Positions 42,516 to 50,728 of a stretch of DNA of 64,000 nt are shown here, piece after piece. Location of the stretch: contig NZ_CP109430.1 in NCBI RefSeq assembly GCF_036250735.1, forward strand, positions 992,001 through 1,056,000, read 5' to 3'. Both the position numbers and the translations under genes were made by a program. Below the pieces are notes generated by a model. The model searched no databases. It saw nothing but the letters and a program-made list of their open reading frames with translations, and was not told the origin of the DNA. Position 1 is the first letter of the stretch. Each line of letters starts with the position of its first letter. Origin of the DNA: Streptosporangium sp. NBC_01495 (lineage in GTDB: Bacteria; Actinomycetota; Actinomycetes; Streptosporangiales; Streptosporangiaceae).

Positions 42516-43736
42516 GTGACCGTCAAACAACAGAGTAAAAAGAGTAAACCGCCTCGGATCTCCCACGGCTGGCGCATCGTCGTCGCCCTGGCCATAACGC
42601 AGACCGTCGGTTACGGGGTGCTCTACTACGCGTTCGCCGTTTTCCTCAGTCCCATGCGGCGTGATCTGGGCGCCTCCGTGAGCCAGGTCACCGGCGCCTT
42701 CACCCTCGCCGTGCTGGTCACCGGGCTCGCCGCCCCGCTGGTCGGCCGGTGGCTGGACCGCCACGGCGGGCGCGGCCTCATGACGCTGGGCTCGGTCGCC
42801 GGCACGCTGGCGACGTTCGCCTGGTCCCGGGTCGACAACCTGCCCGCCCTCTACGCGGTCCTCGCCGTCATCGGCCTGTCCTCGGCCATGACGCTCTACG
42901 AACCGGCGTTCGCGATCGTCGTCGCCTGGTTCGACCCCGCCCGCCGCTCCACCGCCCTGCTGACCGTCACCCTGGTGGCCGGATTCGCCTCCAGCATCTT
43001 CCTGCCCCTCACCGGACTGCTCGTCGACCTCTACGGCTGGCGTACCGCCCTGGTCTTCCTCGCCGTCATCCACGCCGTGACCACCATCCCGCTGCACGCC
43101 TTCTTCATCCGGCGGCCACCCCTCGCCGAGGAGCCCGGCCCCGCCGAGCGGGAGGAGGCGCGAAGCGACGCCGGCCTGCGCGAGGCCATGCGCGGGCGGG
43201 CCTTCTGGCTGCTGGCCGTCGCGTTCGTCGCGCACACCGGGGCCATCGCGATCGTCGCCGTCCACCTGCTCGCCTATCTCACCGAACTCGGCCATTCCCC
43301 CACGTTCGCCGCGTCCGTCACCGGGCTGCTCGGCATTCTGTCGGTCACCGGCAGGCTCGTCACCACCGGTCTCCACCGGCGCTTCTCGGCCGCCGGGGTC
43401 ACCGCCGCCGTCTTCTTCCTGCAGGCCGTGGCCGCGGCGCTCCTGCCGGTGCTCGGGAGGAGCGGGGTCGGCGCCGTCGCCTGCGTGATCACCTTCGGGA
43501 TCGGGTTCGGGGTCGGCACCCTGGCCCGCCCCGTGCTCCTCGCCGAGAGGTACGGCGTCACCGGTTACGCGACCATCGCCGGAGCCCAGGCCCTCCCGAT
43601 CATGCTCTCCAAGGCGCTCGGCCCCCTGGCGGCGGCCTTCCTCAGCCAGGGCATGGGCTACCCCTTCGTGATGCTCGTGGTCGCCGTCTCCAGCGTCGTC
43701 GCGTCCGCCATGCTCGTCGCCTACGGAAGATCCTGA
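42516..43736 (+). CDS. MFS transporter, probable exporter
   Basis: A 406-residue protein with about 12 hydrophobic segments and the MFS motif A-like loop [12 protein letters not shown] after helix 2. A positively charged N-terminus precedes helix 1. The GTG at 42516 follows GGAGGTGAA. Its position inside the phosphonate cluster suggests export of, or self-resistance to, the phosphinate product. It converges on the isocitrate dehydrogenase gene, with stop codons overlapping by 16 bp. Confidence 0.83.
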   Translation: MTVKQQSKKSKPPRISHGWRIVVALAITQTVGYGVLYYAFAVFLSPMRRDLGASVSQVTGAFTLAVLVTGLAAPLVGRWLDRHGGRGLMTLGSVAGTLATFAWSRVDNLPALYAVLAVIGLSSAMTLYEPAFAIVVAWFDPARRSTALLTVTLVAGFASSIFLPLTGLLVDLYGWRTALVFLAVIHAVTTIPLHAFFIRRPPLAEEPGPAEREEARSDAGLREAMRGRAFWLLAVAFVAHTGAIAIVAVHLLAYLTELGHSPTFAASVTGLLGILSVTGRLVTTGLHRRFSAAGVTAAVFFLQAVAAALLPVLGRSGVGAVACVITFGIGFGVGTLARPVLLAERYGVTGYATIAGAQALPIMLSKALGPLAAAFLSQGMGYPFVMLVVAVSSVVASAMLVAYGRS

Positions 43737-44956
43737 GGACGCTCCCTCATCTCCCGCCCCAGGGTCTCCTGCACCGCGCCGACGAACTCCTGCGTGCTCA
43801 GCCACGGGGTGCCGTCGCCGACGAGTAACGCCAGGTCCCTGGTCATCCGGCCCGCCTGCACGGTCTCCACGCAGGCCCGCTCCAGCGCGGAGGCGAAGGC
43901 GGCGACCTCGGGGGTGCCGTCCAGCCTCCCGCGGTGGGCGAGGGCGCGGGTCCAGGCGAAGATGGACGCGATCGGGTTGGTCGACGTCGGCGCACCCCGC
44001 TGGTGGCGGCGGTAGTGGCGGGTGACCGTGCCGTGCGCGGCCTCGGCCACGGCGACGCGGCCGTCGGCCGTCATCAGCACCGAGGTCATCAGGCCGAGCG
44101 AGCCGAAGCCCTGCGCGACGAAGTCGGACTGCACGTCCCCGTCGTAGTTCTTGCACGCCCAGACGAAGCCACCCTCGGACCTGACGGCCAGGGCGACCAT
44201 GTCGTCGATCAGCCGGTGATCGTAGGTGATCCCCGCCTCCTCGAATCCGTCCTTGAACTCGGACTCGAACGTCTCGGCGAACAGGTCCTTGAAGCGGCCG
44301 TCGTACGCCTTGAGCACCGTGTTCTTCGTCGAGAGGTACAGCGGGAGGCCGCGGGTCAGCGCGTAGTGCATCGTGGCGCGCGCGAAGTCGCGGATCGACG
44401 CGTCGAGGTTGTACATCCCCATCACGACACCGCCGCCGGCGAACCGCGCGATCTCCGTCTCGGCCGGCTCCCCGCCGTCGTCGGGGACGTACACGAGCTT
44501 CGCGACCCCGGGCCGTGACACGGCGAAGTCGGCCGCCTTGTACTGGTCGGCGTGCGCGTGCCGGCCGATGACGATCGGCCGGGTCCATCGGGGCACCAGC
44601 CGGGGGATGTTCGACATCACGATGGGCTCGCGGAAGATGACGCCGCCGAGCAGGTTGCGGATCCTGGCGTTCGGCGAGGTCCACATCCGCTCCAGGCCGA
44701 ACTCCTCGACCCGCGCCTCGTCCGGGTTGATCGTGGCGCACTTGACGCCCACGCCGTGTTTCCCGATCGCCCGCGCGGCCTCCGACGTCACCTCGTCGCC
44801 GGTGGCGTTCCGGTTCTGGATCGACAGGTCGTGGTAGTCCAGGGTGATGTCCAGATAGGGAAGGACGAGCTGTTCCTTGATGAGCCGCCAGATCACCCGG
44901 GTCATCTCGTCACCGTCGAGCTCCGCGACCGCGCCCCTTACCTGGATCTTCCGCAT
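43721..44956 (-). CDS. NADP-type isocitrate dehydrogenase homologue with altered substrate pocket
   Basis: A 411-residue dimeric-type (eukaryote-like) IDH, collinear with human IDH1 at its N-terminus. Catalytic Arg100, Arg132 (GRHAHADQY) and Tyr139 are kept, as are LSTKNT and NYDGDVQSD. Pocket residues differ: Asn77 for Thr77, Thr93 for Lys93, Ala97-Arg98 for Gly-Thr in SPNGTIR, and His-Ala for Tyr-Gly after GRHA. The Thr77/Ser94/Asn96 area recognises the gamma-carboxylate of isocitrate. A phosphinate analogue (isophosphinomethylmalate) oxidised to a phosphinyl-oxobutyrate is therefore the inferred substrate. It is last in the operon after the PrpD and citrate synthase genes. Confidence 0.88.
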   Translation of the reverse strand: MRKIQVRGAVAELDGDEMTRVIWRLIKEQLVLPYLDITLDYHDLSIQNRNATGDEVTSEAARAIGKHGVGVKCATINPDEARVEEFGLERMWTSPNARIRNLLGGVIFREPIVMSNIPRLVPRWTRPIVIGRHAHADQYKAADFAVSRPGVAKLVYVPDDGGEPAETEIARFAGGGVVMGMYNLDASIRDFARATMHYALTRGLPLYLSTKNTVLKAYDGRFKDLFAETFESEFKDGFEEAGITYDHRLIDDMVALAVRSEGGFVWACKNYDGDVQSDFVAQGFGSLGLMTSVLMTADGRVAVAEAAHGTVTRHYRRHQRGAPTSTNPIASIFAWTRALAHRGRLDGTPEVAAFASALERACVETVQAGRMTRDLALLVGDGTPWLSTQEFVGAVQETLGREMRERPQDLP

Positions 44957-45050
44957 GGTGTGAGCTCCTCGTCCTGAACGGGATGGTGCCTGCCGGGCCC
45001 GGCCGTGCCGACGGCCCGGGACGCGCCCCGGGCCGCCGGCACGGTCTCGT

Positions 45051-45190
45051 CGGTCGCCGGTCGTCGGTCGCCGGTCGCCGGTCGCCGGTTCCGAGACCGG
45101 TCACGTCGGTCCCGGTACCGGTCATATTGCTTCCGGTACCGGTCACATCGGGGCCGGGGCCGGGGCCGTCGGTGCCGGGGCCGGGGCCGG
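45051..45190. repeat. Tandem repeats between the PrpD and isocitrate dehydrogenase genes
   Basis: Six 7-bp units of CGGTCGC (45051-45092, last degenerate) are followed by CCGGTACCGGTCA copies near 45112 and 45136, and GGGGCC-rich sequence to 45186. They fill most of the 234-bp gap in an otherwise tight three-gene operon. No gene is seen in the gap. Confidence 0.8.
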
Positions 45191-46588
45191 TCACGAACTC
45201 CGGTCGTCGGCCTTCGTGTCCCCCGGCACCTGCCGGAGGAGGTCGGTCAGCGCGCTCGTCGGCCGCTCGTCCAGGCTCCCCACGCAGTCGGCGATCTCGT
45301 CGCGCAGCTGGGGGGTGAGGAAGCGCTCCGTCAGCGAGGTGAACTTCGCCAGCGCCGAGGTCCAGTCGGCGGGACGGCGCCAGTGCCCGGCGTAGTCGCG
45401 CTTCTCCCGCTCCAGGACGGTGCCGTCGTGCAGCCGGATCCGCAGGCGGCAGCCCAGCTCGTCGGGGAACCTCTCGGTGTAGCCCTGCTCGGCCCGGATC
45501 TGGACCCGGCCGAGCAGGTCCTGGACGTCGGCGGCCACGATGCGTTCCGGCGCGTACTGGGCGGGAAGCACCTGCCCGTCCAGCAGGCCCACGGCGAGCA
45601 GGTACATGAGGGAGTGGTCGGCCTCCTCCTTGGTGCTGATCCGCGTCTTGTCGCCGTCGCTGCCGCCGCCGATGATGTCGTACGCCACGTCGAAGGTGTC
45701 CAGTTCCACCGAGGCGATGTCCGCGCGGTCGAGCCCGTGCTCCGCGCGCAGCTCCAGGGCGGCCTCCAGCGCCGACTGGGAGTGCACCTCGGCGTTGAAC
45801 CGCTTGACGAACGTTTTGGGAATCCGGTCGAAGCCCTCGTTCTCCCAGTCCACCTCGAACCGGCCGGAGATGGCGTCCATGAGGCCCTTGCGGCCGTCCA
45901 GGGCGCCGAGGGGGCCGGTGAGCCCGCGCGCGGCGAGGAAGGTCAGGTGGGTCGTCGCCGCCGCCGCGTACGGGTAGGCAAGTCCCTTCCAGTGGGACAG
46001 CGCGGTGCGGGTGACGCGCAGCGCGTTGAGCGCCGTACCCGCCATGGCCAGGGCGTGCGACGCCTGGTCGGTGTCCAGGCGCAGCGCGCGCGAGACACCG
46101 GCGCCGGTGGCGTAACCGGCGTGGGTGGTGTGGTCGAAGTGCCGCCACCGGACCGCGCCCTCGTCCCCCAGCCGGCACTGCACCTGGTAGGCCACGCCGA
46201 TGGCCGTGAGCAGCTCGCTGCCCGGCAGGTCGCGGTACTCCGCCGCGGCGAGCACCGCGCCGATGTTGTCGCTCGGGTGGAAGGTCTCGCCGGGGGCGAT
46301 GTACGAGTCGTTGAAGTCGAGATAGCGGACCAGGGCGCCGTTGTACAGGGCCGCCTCGTACGGGGAGGTGCGTCCGCCGCCGATGAGGGAGACGAGGGGC
46401 GGGCCGCCGAACTCGGCCAGGTCCTCCCGCAGGATCGCGATCGGCGGCCCGTCCAGGGCTCCGACGGCGCAGCCCAGCGCGTCCAACAGCCGGATCTTCA
46501 GGGTGTCGCGTACGTCGGCCGGGACGTCCTCGAACCTGGCCGACGTGGCGTACCTGGCTATCCGGCGGGTCATGGGCTCGTCAGCCAT
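45191..46588 (-). CDS. MmgE/PrpD-family dehydratase
   Basis: A 465-residue MmgE/PrpD protein (2-methylcitrate dehydratase family) with LLDALGCAVGAL near residues 35-46 and the conserved FHPSDNIGAVLAAAEY. PrpD dehydrates 2-methylcitrate to 2-methylaconitate without an Fe-S cluster. Between a citrate synthase and an isocitrate dehydrogenase in a phosphinate cluster, it is the candidate to dehydrate or isomerise 2-phosphinomethylmalate, a job done by an aconitase-like Pmi in known phosphinothricin producers. ATG 46588 follows AGAGAGG and lies inside the end of the citrate synthase gene. Confidence 0.87.
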   Translation of the reverse strand: MADEPMTRRIARYATSARFEDVPADVRDTLKIRLLDALGCAVGALDGPPIAILREDLAEFGGPPLVSLIGGGRTSPYEAALYNGALVRYLDFNDSYIAPGETFHPSDNIGAVLAAAEYRDLPGSELLTAIGVAYQVQCRLGDEGAVRWRHFDHTTHAGYATGAGVSRALRLDTDQASHALAMAGTALNALRVTRTALSHWKGLAYPYAAAATTHLTFLAARGLTGPLGALDGRKGLMDAISGRFEVDWENEGFDRIPKTFVKRFNAEVHSQSALEAALELRAEHGLDRADIASVELDTFDVAYDIIGGGSDGDKTRISTKEEADHSLMYLLAVGLLDGQVLPAQYAPERIVAADVQDLLGRVQIRAEQGYTERFPDELGCRLRIRLHDGTVLEREKRDYAGHWRRPADWTSALAKFTSLTERFLTPQLRDEIADCVGSLDERPTSALTDLLRQVPGDTKADDRSS

Positions 46589-47750
46589 GGAGGCGACCTC
46601 TCTGTGAAAGGGAAGGGACGGGCCGGGTGGGCCCACCGGCGAAGGCGGTGACCGGCCGGATCAATCGGTTTCCCGCGTGCTGTTCGAGCAGGTGGGCACC
46701 CCAGCCGACCAGCCTGGCCATGGCGAAGGTGGCCGAGAACATGGACCTGGGCAGCCCGACCGCCTCCATGACGAGGGCCGCGTACAGCTCCACGTTGGCG
46801 CGCAGCGACCGGCCGGGTTTGACCTCGTCGAGGATGACGGCCGCGTGCTTCTCCACCCGCTGGGTGAGGTCGAGGCGCTCGCACCCCAGGCGTGCGGCGA
46901 CCTCGCGCAGGGTGTTGGCCCGCGGATCGACGGTCCGGTAGATGCGGTGGCCGAAACCCATGATCCGCTCGTCCCTGGACAGACGTTCGCGCAGCCAGGG
47001 CTCCACGCGGTCCGGGGCGCCGATCTCGTCCAGCATCTCCAGGGCGAGGATCGGGGCTCCGCCGTGCAACGGCCCGCTCAGTGCGCCGAGGGCACCCGAC
47101 AGCGCCGATCCGAGGTCGGCGCCGGTGGAGAGGATGACCCGCGCGGCGAAGGTGGAGGCGGCCATGCCGTGTTCCGCGGCGATGATCAGATACTGCTCCA
47201 GGGCGCGGGCGTGCTCCTCGGAGGGAGGCTCGCCGGTCATCATGTAGAGGGCGTTGCCCGCGTGGCCCAGGGCCGGGTCGGGGGCCACCGGCCGCAGGCC
47301 GTTCCGCAGCCGGTGCAGGGCCGCCAGCAGGATCGGCGCGGACACCGTGGCGTGGAGCACCTGGCGGCGCAGGACGGCGCGGTCCAGATCGAGGACCGGT
47401 GCCCAGTCGAGAGCCCTGGCCAGCAGGGAGACGGCCGACTGCAGCCAGGCGATGCCGTCGGTCCTCTCTCCCAGGCGCGCCAGGCCGGGAAGCAGCTCGG
47501 TGACCGCCCCCGGGATCTCGCGCAGGGCCTCGACCTCCCGCAGGAAGTCATCCCGCTGCGCGGCCGTGGGCAGGTGCCCGTCCAGCAGCAGGCACCAGAC
47601 CTCTTCCAGGGTGCATGCGTCGGCCAGGTCGATGGCGTCGTGGTCACGGTAGCGATATCGGCCCAGGTGACCGTCCACGTGTGAGATCTGCGTGTGACAC
47701 AGGATTATGTCGTTGAGTCCGTACACCACGGGACGGCTGGGACCGCTCAA
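46581..47750 (-). CDS. Citrate synthase-family protein, candidate phosphinomethylmalate synthase
   Basis: A 389-residue citrate synthase fold with catalytic His229 (SGPLHGGA) and His268 (IMGFGHRIY). The catalytic Asp (NVDFY in most family members) is Glu321 (NVELYAALV), a change I recall from some actinobacterial citrate synthase 2 proteins. Known Pms condenses phosphinopyruvate with acetyl-CoA to 2-phosphinomethylmalate. Co-operonic PrpD and IDH homologues make that the favoured role; methylcitrate or citrate synthase is the alternative. The TTG at 47750 has AAGGA eight bases upstream. Confidence 0.87.
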   Translation of the reverse strand: MSGPSRPVVYGLNDIILCHTQISHVDGHLGRYRYRDHDAIDLADACTLEEVWCLLLDGHLPTAAQRDDFLREVEALREIPGAVTELLPGLARLGERTDGIAWLQSAVSLLARALDWAPVLDLDRAVLRRQVLHATVSAPILLAALHRLRNGLRPVAPDPALGHAGNALYMMTGEPPSEEHARALEQYLIIAAEHGMAASTFAARVILSTGADLGSALSGALGALSGPLHGGAPILALEMLDEIGAPDRVEPWLRERLSRDERIMGFGHRIYRTVDPRANTLREVAARLGCERLDLTQRVEKHAAVILDEVKPGRSLRANVELYAALVMEAVGLPRSMFSATFAMARLVGWGAHLLEQHAGNRLIRPVTAFAGGPTRPVPSLSQRGRLHG

Positions 47751-48140
47751 GGTTTCCGTCCTTGGGTTCGTGGGCTGGGTGTGCCGCGGGATCGCCGTTC
47801 GGCACTCTTACTCGCGGCGCGTTCGACGGCGAGTTCGGTAACTGTGAGTTCCACGGAGAGCGCATCCTCTTATGAATACGATCGGCGACATGGGTGAATA
47901 CGCCGAAATACAGCGTGGACACCTGCGAGAGCAGGCCGTGGCCGTCACAACGGCGACGGCTATTAAGGGGAAAAGGTCCTGCCCTATCTCCCTCCACGTG
48001 GCCGGAGGTCTTGTAGGGCCAATAATTACAGTCACGACCCTAAGTTGATCTTTATATTTTCTTTCGGTCGCGGGGGTTCTGATTTGATAGGACCTGGTGT
48101 TTACTATGAAATTTACGAGACTTGTCGCTGGGAGGTTCTG
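47751..48140. promoter_or_regulatory. Divergent region between the citrate synthase operon and the SARP gene
   Basis: 390 bp with no recognised gene. GTTCG elements recur at 47766, 47797, 47821, 47833 and (GTTCC) 47848, but not at a uniform 11-bp spacing. An AT-rich stretch (48030-48115) with a TACTAT sequence precedes the SARP ribosome site and probably holds its promoter. Confidence 0.4.
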
Positions 48141-50687
48141 CTGGAGTTCTTTCTACTGGGCCCCGTGCAGGCGAGCGAAGCGGGCCGTCCGGTGAATTTG
48201 GGAGTGCGCAAGCAACGGTTCGTGCTGGCACTTCTCGCACTGGAAGTGAACAAACAGGTGACCATCGAGCGGCTGGTCGAATTGACGTGGCCGCAGGACC
48301 CGCCGGTGACCGCGCGGGGGATGATCCACACGTACATCAGCGGGTTGCGGGCCGCCATGGCGGGTGTCGGTGGGAAGCCGGCCGGGGTCCGGGTCGACAG
48401 GGGAGCGGCCGGCTACACCCTGTGCTGCGACCCCGAGCGCGTCGACGTCCACCGGTTCCGCGCCCTGCTCGCCGGCGCCAGGAACAGCGACGACGAGCGG
48501 CGGGTGGAGCTGCTGAGCCGGGCGCTGGCGCTGTGGCGCGGACCCGCGCTGGCCGGGGCCGCCTCCGAGGAGGTCAGGGAGAACGTCTGCCGGGGTCTGG
48601 ACGAGGCACGGCTCACCGCGGTCGAGGACCTCGTCGAGGCCAGGCTGCGTCTCGGCCGGCACGAGAGCCTGCTTGAGGAGCTGCTGGCGCTGGCCGCCGA
48701 GCACCCGCGCCGCCCGCGCCTGACCGGTGGGCTCATGCAGGCGCTGCACCGCGCCGGACGCACCGCCGAGGCGCTGGAGATCTACGAGCACGCCCGGCAG
48801 AGGCTGGGCGAGGAACTCGGCCTGGATCCTCCGGCCGAGCTGCGGGAACTCCACCTGACCATCGTGCGCAACGATCCCCTTCCCGACCGGCACCAGGCTC
48901 CGGCGGGCGAGGCGCCACCGGTTCCGAGGCAGTTGCCCGCCGACCTGCCCACGTTCACCGGCCGCGCCGCGGAGCTGGGCCGCCTGCTCGGCATGGCCGG
49001 CGACGAGACGAGGTCATCGGCGACCGTGGTGATCGGCGCGATCGACGGGACGGCCGGCATCGGCAAGACCGCGCTGGCGGTGCACGCCGCACACCACCTG
49101 GCCGACCGGTTCCCCGACGGGCAGCTCTTCGTCGACCTGCACGGTTTCACGTACGGCATGGCGCCGACCACGCCGACCGACGCGCTGAACGGGCTGCTGC
49201 GCGCCCTGGGTGTTCCCGGCGAGAGGATCCCTCACCAGCTGGACGACCGCGCCTCCCTGCTGCGGACCACCCTGGCCGGGCGGCGCATGCTGATCCTGCT
49301 CGACAACGCCGCCACCGAGACCCAGGTCCTGCCGCTGCTGCCGGGCAGCCCCGGCTGCCTGGTCCTGATCACCAGCCGGCGCCGGTTGATCGGCCTGGAC
49401 GACGCGCACAGGATCCGGCTGGACGTGCTGCCGTCCCATGACGCGATCGCGATGTTCTCCCGGTTCGCCGGGGCGGACCACCCTCCGGGACGGGTCGCCG
49501 AGGTGGTCGAGCTGTGCGGGAGGCTGCCGCTGGCGCTGCGCATCGCCACCGCCCGCCTGCGGGCTCGGCCCGCCTGGACCCTGGCGCACCTGATCGACCG
49601 GTTGCGCGACGAGCGCCGCCGGCTGGCCGAGCTCGAGGTCGGGCAGCGCAGCGTGACGGCGGCCGTCGACCTGTCCTACCACCAGATGACGTCCGCCCAG
49701 CAGCGCCTGTTCCGGCTGCTCGGCCTGCGCCTCGGGGCGGGTTCCGCCGCCCGTGCCGCGACGGGTTCCACCGCCGGTCCCGGGGCGGGTTTCGCGGCCG
49801 GTCCAGAGGCGGGCCTGGACGCCTCTGCGGCGGGTTCCGCCGCGGGACCGGTGGCCGATCCGGGAGCGGGCCTGGGCGTCTCCGCGGCGGGTTCCGCCGT
49901 CGATCCCGAGGTGGGCCTGGATGCCTACGCCGCGGCGGCGCTGGCGGATTCCACCCTCCAGCACGCCGACCGGCTGCTCGGCGACCTCCTGGAGGCCAAC
50001 CTGCTCTCCGAACCGGCCCCGGGACGCTACCGGTTCCACGACCTGCTCCGCGTCTACGCGGCGGCCAAAGCCGATGCCGAGGAGCCCGCGGGCGAGCGGC
50101 AGGCCGCCCTGGTCCGCCTGCTCGACCACTACGTCCACACCGCCTCGGAGGCGACGAAGGTCCTGCATCCCCTTGAGGCGCCGCGACGGCCTCACGTCCG
50201 GTCGTCGCCCACCCCCGCCCCGGCCTTCGGGACGCAGAGGGAGGCGGCGCGGTGGATGGGGGCCGAACTGGCCAACCTGCTCGCCGCGGCCGACCACGCG
50301 GCCACCCACGATCTGCCCGCCCACGCCCTGCACCTGTCCACGAGCCTCCACCGTCACCTGCGGGCCCACACCCGCTACGCCGGCGCGCTCCACGGCCTGG
50401 CCCTGCGTGCCGCCCGCCAGGCCGAGGACGGGTACGGCCGGGCCGAGGCGCTGGTCAGCCTGGGGCACGCCCACCTGTGGGCCGACCGCCACGGGCAGGC
50501 GGAGATCTGCCTCCGGCAGGCCCTGGGCATCGCCCGCGCGATCGGCTACAGCGCCGGCGAGCTCAACGCGCTGACCGGCCTGGGCCACGTCCATCTGCGG
50601 ACCGGTCGCCGGGAGCAGGCCGACGACTGCTTCCGGCACGCCCTGGCCATCGCCGAGGAGATCGGCGATCCGGACGTCTCACCGTGA
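48141..50687 (+). CDS. AfsR/SARP-family pathway regulator with ATPase and TPR domains
   Basis: A regulator of about 848 residues, probably the pathway activator of the phosphinate cluster. The N-terminal OmpR-like winged helix and BTAD domain cover about residues 1-245. The NB-ARC ATPase has Walker A GTAGIGKT near residue 305 and Walker B LILLDNA. A short TPR region is at the C-terminus. The start is probably CTG 48141: GGGAGG lies five bases upstream and the product would begin MEFFLLGPVQ as in SARPs. An in-frame frame extends upstream without a ribosome site. A repeat-derived insertion interrupts the ATPase region, and the TPR tail ends early. Confidence 0.85.
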   Translation: MEFFLLGPVQASEAGRPVNLGVRKQRFVLALLALEVNKQVTIERLVELTWPQDPPVTARGMIHTYISGLRAAMAGVGGKPAGVRVDRGAAGYTLCCDPERVDVHRFRALLAGARNSDDERRVELLSRALALWRGPALAGAASEEVRENVCRGLDEARLTAVEDLVEARLRLGRHESLLEELLALAAEHPRRPRLTGGLMQALHRAGRTAEALEIYEHARQRLGEELGLDPPAELRELHLTIVRNDPLPDRHQAPAGEAPPVPRQLPADLPTFTGRAAELGRLLGMAGDETRSSATVVIGAIDGTAGIGKTALAVHAAHHLADRFPDGQLFVDLHGFTYGMAPTTPTDALNGLLRALGVPGERIPHQLDDRASLLRTTLAGRRMLILLDNAATETQVLPLLPGSPGCLVLITSRRRLIGLDDAHRIRLDVLPSHDAIAMFSRFAGADHPPGRVAEVVELCGRLPLALRIATARLRARPAWTLAHLIDRLRDERRRLAELEVGQRSVTAAVDLSYHQMTSAQQRLFRLLGLRLGAGSAARAATGSTAGPGAGFAAGPEAGLDASAAGSAAGPVADPGAGLGVSAAGSAVDPEVGLDAYAAAALADSTLQHADRLLGDLLEANLLSEPAPGRYRFHDLLRVYAAAKADAEEPAGERQAALVRLLDHYVHTASEATKVLHPLEAPRRPHVRSSPTPAPAFGTQREAARWMGAELANLLAAADHAATHDLPAHALHLSTSLHRHLRAHTRYAGALHGLALRAARQAEDGYGRAEALVSLGHAHLWADRHGQAEICLRQALGIARAIGYSAGELNALTGLGHVHLRTGRREQADDCFRHALAIAEEIGDPDVSP
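49738..49930 (+). repeat. In-frame repeats inside the SARP ATPase domain
   Basis: GGGCCTGG-starting units at 49811, 49868 and 49913 (57- and 45-bp steps) encode degenerate GLDASAAGSAAGP-like copies, and related Gly/Ala-rich units extend upstream to 49738. They insert about 50-60 residues between LLGLR and DAYAAAALA, which are adjacent in typical AfsR proteins. Confidence 0.75.
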
Positions 50688-50728
50688 CGGGAGGAGCACG
50701 AGGACGCCCCGGGGCGTCGTGCCGTCAC
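50684..50728. terminator. Bidirectional terminator covering both convergent stop codons
   Basis: Nested complementary arms GTGACGG/CCGTCAC, GCACG/CGTGC and GACGCC/GGCGTC form a long hairpin. The stop codons of the SARP gene and of the opposing MFS gene lie in its outer arms. Confidence 0.7.

Noticed and set aside
28119..47750. Plain methylcitrate cycle (prpB, prpC, prpD) for propionate
   Set aside because: The three homologues are split between two operons, one of which is otherwise all phosphonate genes, and an altered IDH rather than an aconitase accompanies PrpD. It remains the main alternative to the phosphinate reading.
47766..47852. SARP heptamer array upstream of the citrate synthase operon
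   Set aside because: GTTCG elements recur but spacings (31, 24, 12 and 15 bp) do not fit the regular 11- or 22-bp SARP pattern, so no operator is claimed.
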